A stretch of DNA of 64,000 bases, from assembly GCF_004339085.1 (NCBI RefSeq), contig NZ_SMFX01000001.1, positions 1,067,227-1,131,226 on the forward strand, read 5' to 3'. The notes under the pieces were generated by a model that ran no database searches, was not told the origin of the DNA, and was given only the letters and a program-made list of their open reading frames with translations. Source of the stretch: Thiogranum longum (GTDB taxonomy: Bacteria; Pseudomonadota; Gammaproteobacteria; DSM-19610). How positions within the stretch are numbered: position 1 is the stretch's first letter; every line of letters starts with the position of its first letter. Positions 61,029 through 64,000 of this stretch are shown here, in pieces. A program made the position numbers and the translations under genes.

Positions 61029-61970
61029 TCAGGCAGAGGCATTCATGGCCTTGACCAGGGACCGATAGTTTTCCAGTCGCTGCGGGTGGATCTCGCCACG
61101 CCGCGCTGCATCGGCCACAGCGCAGCCTGGTTCGCTGAGGTGCCGGCAGTTGTGAAAGCGGCATTGACCAATGAAGGGGGTGAACTCACGGAACCCGTGC
61201 GCCAGGTCTTCCGGATTGACATGGCACAGGGTGAAATCCCGTACCCCCGGGGAGTCGATCAGGTCACCCCCATCCTGCAGATGATAGAGCATCGCTACCG
61301 TGGTGGTGTGACGGCCAAGCCCCGTTACCTGGGAAAGATTACCAACGCGTATATCGAGGTCGGGCAGTAACGTTTGCACCAGTGACGATTTTCCTACCCC
61401 TGACTGGCCTACCAGGATGCTCGTATGCATTTTCAGCGCCGAGTACAGGTCTTTCATCCCGTCTGTGGTCTGCGTACTGGTAAAAAGCAGGGGGTAACCA
61501 ATATCACGGTATAACGACAGACGCTGCTCCAGTCGTTCCCGGCTTTCCGCGTCCAGCAGGTCGCACTTGTTCACAACGATGGCTGGCGAGACATCAAGTA
61601 ATTCTGCAGCTGCCAGGTAGCGATCGAGCATGCCGTATTCAAAACTGGGCTTACTGGCGATCACGACCACGATCTGGTCGATGTTGGCAGCGACCGGACG
61701 AGGCCGGTTGTTATGGTCTGGCCGCACCAGCGTGCTTTTGCGATCCAGTATCCGGGTGATAGTGCCTTCACGCGGATTGCTGCTGGCCCATAGCACCCGG
61801 TCGCCGCACACCGTACGCGGCAGATTCCTGCGTGTGGTACAGCGGATAATATCGCCTGATGCGGATTCCACCAGGCTGGCCTGCCCGTAGTGGGCAAGTA
61901 CCACGCCAGGCTGGCCCTGCATTTCAGGCGTTTTTACAGATGCGCGTGGTTTGGGTCGACGACTGGCCAA
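61029..61970 (-). CDS. rsgA: Ribosome small-subunit biogenesis GTPase RsgA
   Basis: Circularly permuted GTPase that helps 30S subunit maturation. An OB-fold N-terminus (GVVLAHYGQASLVES) is followed by G4 VVNKCDLLD, then G1 GQSGVGKSSLVQTLLP, the GLGRHTTT switch and G3 LIDSPGVRDF. The C-terminal zinc knuckle is CRFHNCRHLSEPGC. The start is uncertain: a TTG at 61970, 8 bp after the upstream gene's stop, gives 313 residues opening with a basic stretch as in RsgA. An ATG lies farther in at 61922. Confidence 0.93.
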   Translation of the reverse strand: MASRRPKPRASVKTPEMQGQPGVVLAHYGQASLVESASGDIIRCTTRRNLPRTVCGDRVLWASSNPREGTITRILDRKSTLVRPDHNNRPRPVAANIDQIVVVIASKPSFEYGMLDRYLAAAELLDVSPAIVVNKCDLLDAESRERLEQRLSLYRDIGYPLLFTSTQTTDGMKDLYSALKMHTSILVGQSGVGKSSLVQTLLPDLDIRVGNLSQVTGLGRHTTTVAMLYHLQDGGDLIDSPGVRDFTLCHVNPEDLAHGFREFTPFIGQCRFHNCRHLSEPGCAVADAARRGEIHPQRLENYRSLVKAMNASA

Positions 61971-61978
61971 GTGTGCGG

Positions 61979-62314
61979 TCAGTTGTCGGGGTTCAGTGCA
62001 TCGATACGGGCAGCACAAATGAAGTCATTTTCGGACAACCCCGCTACTGAATGTGTAGTGAAGCTGACCATGCAACGGTTGTAGCCGACTTCAAGGTCCG
62101 GGTGGTGATCTTCACGGTGCACTACCCAGGCCACGGCATTGACGAAAGCAACCGTCCGGTAATAGTTGTCGAAGCGAAAGCTGCGCCGGATTGCAAGGCC
62201 GTCATCGCTCATCGACCAATCAGTGTTGATCTGCGCCATGAGCGCGGCGGCCTCATCGTTTTCAAGCCTTCGGGTTTCACGCTGGCAGTGCCTCTCTTCC
62301 AGTGCCTGTGTCAC
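61979..62314 (-). CDS. phhB: Pterin-4a-carbinolamine dehydratase
   Basis: A 111-residue enzyme that recycles the 4a-hydroxy-tetrahydropterin made by aromatic amino-acid hydroxylases; it also acts in some molybdopterin contexts. The signature is AWVVHREDHHPDLEVGYNRC, followed by VSFTTHSVAGLSENDF. No phenylalanine hydroxylase gene is nearby. It is transcribed between the cytochrome c gene and rsgA with 8-bp gaps, so one operon. Confidence 0.93.
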   Translation of the reverse strand: MTQALEERHCQRETRRLENDEAAALMAQINTDWSMSDDGLAIRRSFRFDNYYRTVAFVNAVAWVVHREDHHPDLEVGYNRCMVSFTTHSVAGLSENDFICAARIDALNPDN

Positions 62315-62322
62315 AGGTTCAC

Positions 62323-62595
62323 CTACTTGAACTTGTAGAAGGTTTCGTCCAGGTATTGCACCACATCGTCAATGTCTTCCTTGAACCACTGTGCTCCAAC
62401 ATTCAGCTCGCAGCGGTTGACCTGTTTCATCAGTGCTTCGCGGCTGGTGACAAACCGGTCTGGCCGGGTATAGACACTGGTGTCGTGGCATTCCGTGCAT
62501 TGCTTATCGTGCAGTTTCTTGCCGTTGTCGATATCCGCCCATGCGATACCGCTGGCCAGTGCCAGAACAATTCCTGCTGTCAGAATAATCTTCAT
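62323..62595 (-). CDS. Small class I cytochrome c, periplasmic
   Basis: A 90-residue protein with signal peptide MKIILTAGIVLALASGIAWA and a single heme c site QCTECHDTS (Cys33, Cys36, His37). Asp/Lys-rich helices follow, with Met56 (EALMKQV) as the possible sixth ligand. It is a small electron carrier of unknown partner, in the M48 peptidase / phhB / rsgA cluster. Confidence 0.9.
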   Translation of the reverse strand: MKIILTAGIVLALASGIAWADIDNGKKLHDKQCTECHDTSVYTRPDRFVTSREALMKQVNRCELNVGAQWFKEDIDDVVQYLDETFYKFK

Positions 62596-62606
62596 GATGC
62601 CTCTCC

Positions 62607-63851
62607 TTATCGCGTTTTTCCGGACAGGTGCGCGACACGCACCGGTGCCGGTGGATGTGAGTCGTAGAATGCCGAATACAAGGGATCCGGCGTGAGGGTG
62701 CTGGCATTTTCCTTGTACATTTTAACCAGCGCGTGAATCAGGTCACTGGCGCTGGCCTGTTGTGCAGCGTAATCGTCTGCCTCGAACTCATGCTTGCGCG
62801 AGAACCAGGACGACAGGGGTTGCAGAAAGATTGTGAACACCGGTGACACCATCATGAATAACAGAAGCGCCAGCGCGTTTGATTGGGTCTGTACGCCCAG
62901 TCCCTGGTAGAACCAGGGTTGCTGACTCAGCCAGCCCAGCAGCGCGAGTCCCGCCAGGCTCATCAACATCATGGTAAAAATGCGTTTTTGTACATGCTTG
63001 CGTTTGAAGTGCCCCAGTTCGTGGGCCAGCACGGCTTCGATTTCATCAGCATCAAGCGTTTCAAGCAGTGTATCGAAGAATACAATACGCTTGTTCTGGC
63101 CCATTCCGGTGAAATAGGCATTGCCGTGACCGGAGCGGCGCGAGCCATCCATAACGTAGATCCCCTTGCTTTTGAATCCGCAACGGTCGAGCAGGGACTG
63201 GATGCGTTGTTGCAATTTGTCGTCGTCGAGCAGGGTGAACTTGTTGAACAGCGGTGCGATTACTGCGGGGTAGGCCCATAGCATCAACAGGCTGAAGCCT
63301 GTCCACAACAACCACAACCAAAGCCACCACAGGCTGCCGGATTCCTGCATCAGCCACAGTGCAGCCCAGGCCAGCGGGACACCGAGAGCCAGCATGAGCA
63401 GTGTTTGCTTCAACATGTCTCCAAGCCAGGTGCCTAAGGTGGTCTTGTTGAAGCCGAAGCGCTCTTCAAGCACAAAGGTGTGGTAAAGCGAGAACGGCAG
63501 ATCCAGCACAGCCATAATCATGAATGCACTGATCATCAGTGCCACCCCGGTCGGAACCGGTTGCCAGCCAAAACCCTGCCACAGGTCACTTAGCCATTGC
63601 AGTCCCCCACCCAGTGTCCAGCCAAGTAACAGCAGGTTGCTCCAGAGTAACTCAAGGCGGCCAAGGCGGGTGTTGGCCAGCGTGTAGTCGGCTGCTTTCT
63701 TGTGGGCATCGAGCGGAATCTTGTCGGCAAAGGCATCCGGCACCCTGTTGCGATTGAGGCTGACGGCGCGAATCTGGCGTTGAGCAAGCCATAGTTTTAC
63801 GCCCAGTGAAAGGGCGAGGGCAATAACAAAAATCCAGCTGAATGTATTCAT
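62607..63851 (-). CDS. M48 family zinc metallopeptidase (Ste24/CAAX-protease-like)
   Basis: A 414-residue polytopic membrane protease. About five helices precede and follow the catalytic zinc motif AVLAHELGHFKRKH (His277, Glu278, His281). The third ligand is the glutamate in RKHEFEADDYAAQQA. The N-terminal M48 extension domain (LYHTFVLEERFGFNKTTLG) is characteristic of Ste24 homologues. Known relatives degrade misfolded membrane proteins. It is divergent from orn, 81 bp apart. Confidence 0.94.
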   Translation of the reverse strand: MNTFSWIFVIALALSLGVKLWLAQRQIRAVSLNRNRVPDAFADKIPLDAHKKAADYTLANTRLGRLELLWSNLLLLGWTLGGGLQWLSDLWQGFGWQPVPTGVALMISAFMIMAVLDLPFSLYHTFVLEERFGFNKTTLGTWLGDMLKQTLLMLALGVPLAWAALWLMQESGSLWWLWLWLLWTGFSLLMLWAYPAVIAPLFNKFTLLDDDKLQQRIQSLLDRCGFKSKGIYVMDGSRRSGHGNAYFTGMGQNKRIVFFDTLLETLDADEIEAVLAHELGHFKRKHVQKRIFTMMLMSLAGLALLGWLSQQPWFYQGLGVQTQSNALALLLFMMVSPVFTIFLQPLSSWFSRKHEFEADDYAAQQASASDLIHALVKMYKENASTLTPDPLYSAFYDSHPPAPVRVAHLSGKTR

Positions 63852-63932
63852 GGGTATAGATTCGTCATGATTCGGGAATCATCAAAGGTTAGCCTTTGCT
63901 ACAATGCAGCACAACCTCAGGGAGTATCAGGA

Positions 63933-64000
63933 ATGTCAGACAGAAAAACCAATCTCATCTGGATCGACCTGGAAATGACCGGGCTGGACACTTTTAATGA
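63933..64000 (+). CDS. orn: Oligoribonuclease, N-terminal part only (cut by window edge)
   Basis: The ATG after GGGAGTATCAGGA opens MSDRKTNLIWIDLEMTGLDT, the conserved start of Orn. It contains the first two acidic residues of the DEDD exonuclease site (WIDLEMTGLD). Orn degrades 2-5-nt RNAs and pGpG from c-di-GMP breakdown, linking it to the c-di-GMP genes at 32-34 kb. A TACAAT box at 63900 is a possible -10, with an AAAGG/CCTTT mini-dyad just before it. Confidence 0.93.
   Translation, partial: MSDRKTNLIWIDLEMTGLDTFN

Overview
The window reads as chromosomal DNA of a gammaproteobacterium. The evidence is conserved gene order: petABC followed by sspA-sspB, dnaX-ybaB-recR preceded by the 4.5S (SRP) RNA gene, and an orn / M48 peptidase / rsgA neighbourhood. 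A bc1 complex, several c- and b-type cytochromes, a DsrC/TusE-family protein, a TtrS-like sensor kinase and many metal-efflux genes suggest an environmental, respiratory, perhaps sulfur-oxidising lineage. The genus cannot be read from the sequence alone. The window is cut at both ends: a minus-strand gene runs off the left edge, and orn runs off the right edge.

Layout. 0-10.5 kb is core: an unknown partial gene, class I fumarase, a TlpA-like thioredoxin, a DegS/AlgW-type protease, a Nif3-like protein, petABC, sspAB, glucokinase and an ANTAR response regulator, closed by tRNA-Ser(GGA). 10.57-24.2 kb looks like the remains of an integrated island. It starts with a truncated tyrosine integrase abutting the tRNA. 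A plus-strand operon follows: two HMA proteins around a MerT-like membrane protein, an outer-membrane channel-like protein, an NHL propeller, a small CxxC thioredoxin, a double-length CcdA-like protein and a MerR regulator. It sits behind a MerR-type promoter with a 19-bp spacer. A converging minus-strand operon encodes a CzcI-like protein, a complete tripartite metal efflux pump (TolC/adaptor/RND) and a short CDF exporter. The island ends with broken hydrogenase-type genes.

24.2-34.6 kb is about sensing: an orphan solute-binding protein with a TtrSR-like two-component system, a b-type cytochrome, a membrane-anchored LuxR regulator, a hydrolase remnant, a CPA1 antiporter, and a degenerate HD-GYP protein followed by a GGDEF(degenerate)-EAL protein. 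34.5-39.6 kb is a YbhGFSR-like ABC-2 exporter operon. 39.7-47 kb holds TrkH, a SulP transporter, an OmpR/HK pair, a zinc metallopeptidase and outer-membrane phospholipase A. 47.1-54.4 kb is a complete MoxR-DUF58-DUF4381-BatA-BatB/C-BatD operon, with a perfect 9-bp minisatellite inside the batB/C gene.

54.4-58.3 kb contains a single-domain response regulator, a DsrC/TusE homologue with a shifted cysteine, the SRP RNA and dnaX-ybaB-recR. 58.4-64 kb has an unrecognised small protein with an unusual upstream region, a HIT protein, a second SulP transporter, and rsgA / pterin dehydratase / cytochrome c / M48 peptidase, divergent from orn.

The most unusual part is the mer-like operon at 10.96-16.4 kb. 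It has mercury-type uptake parts but no mercuric reductase in this window. Instead it carries a dedicated thiol-redox branch.
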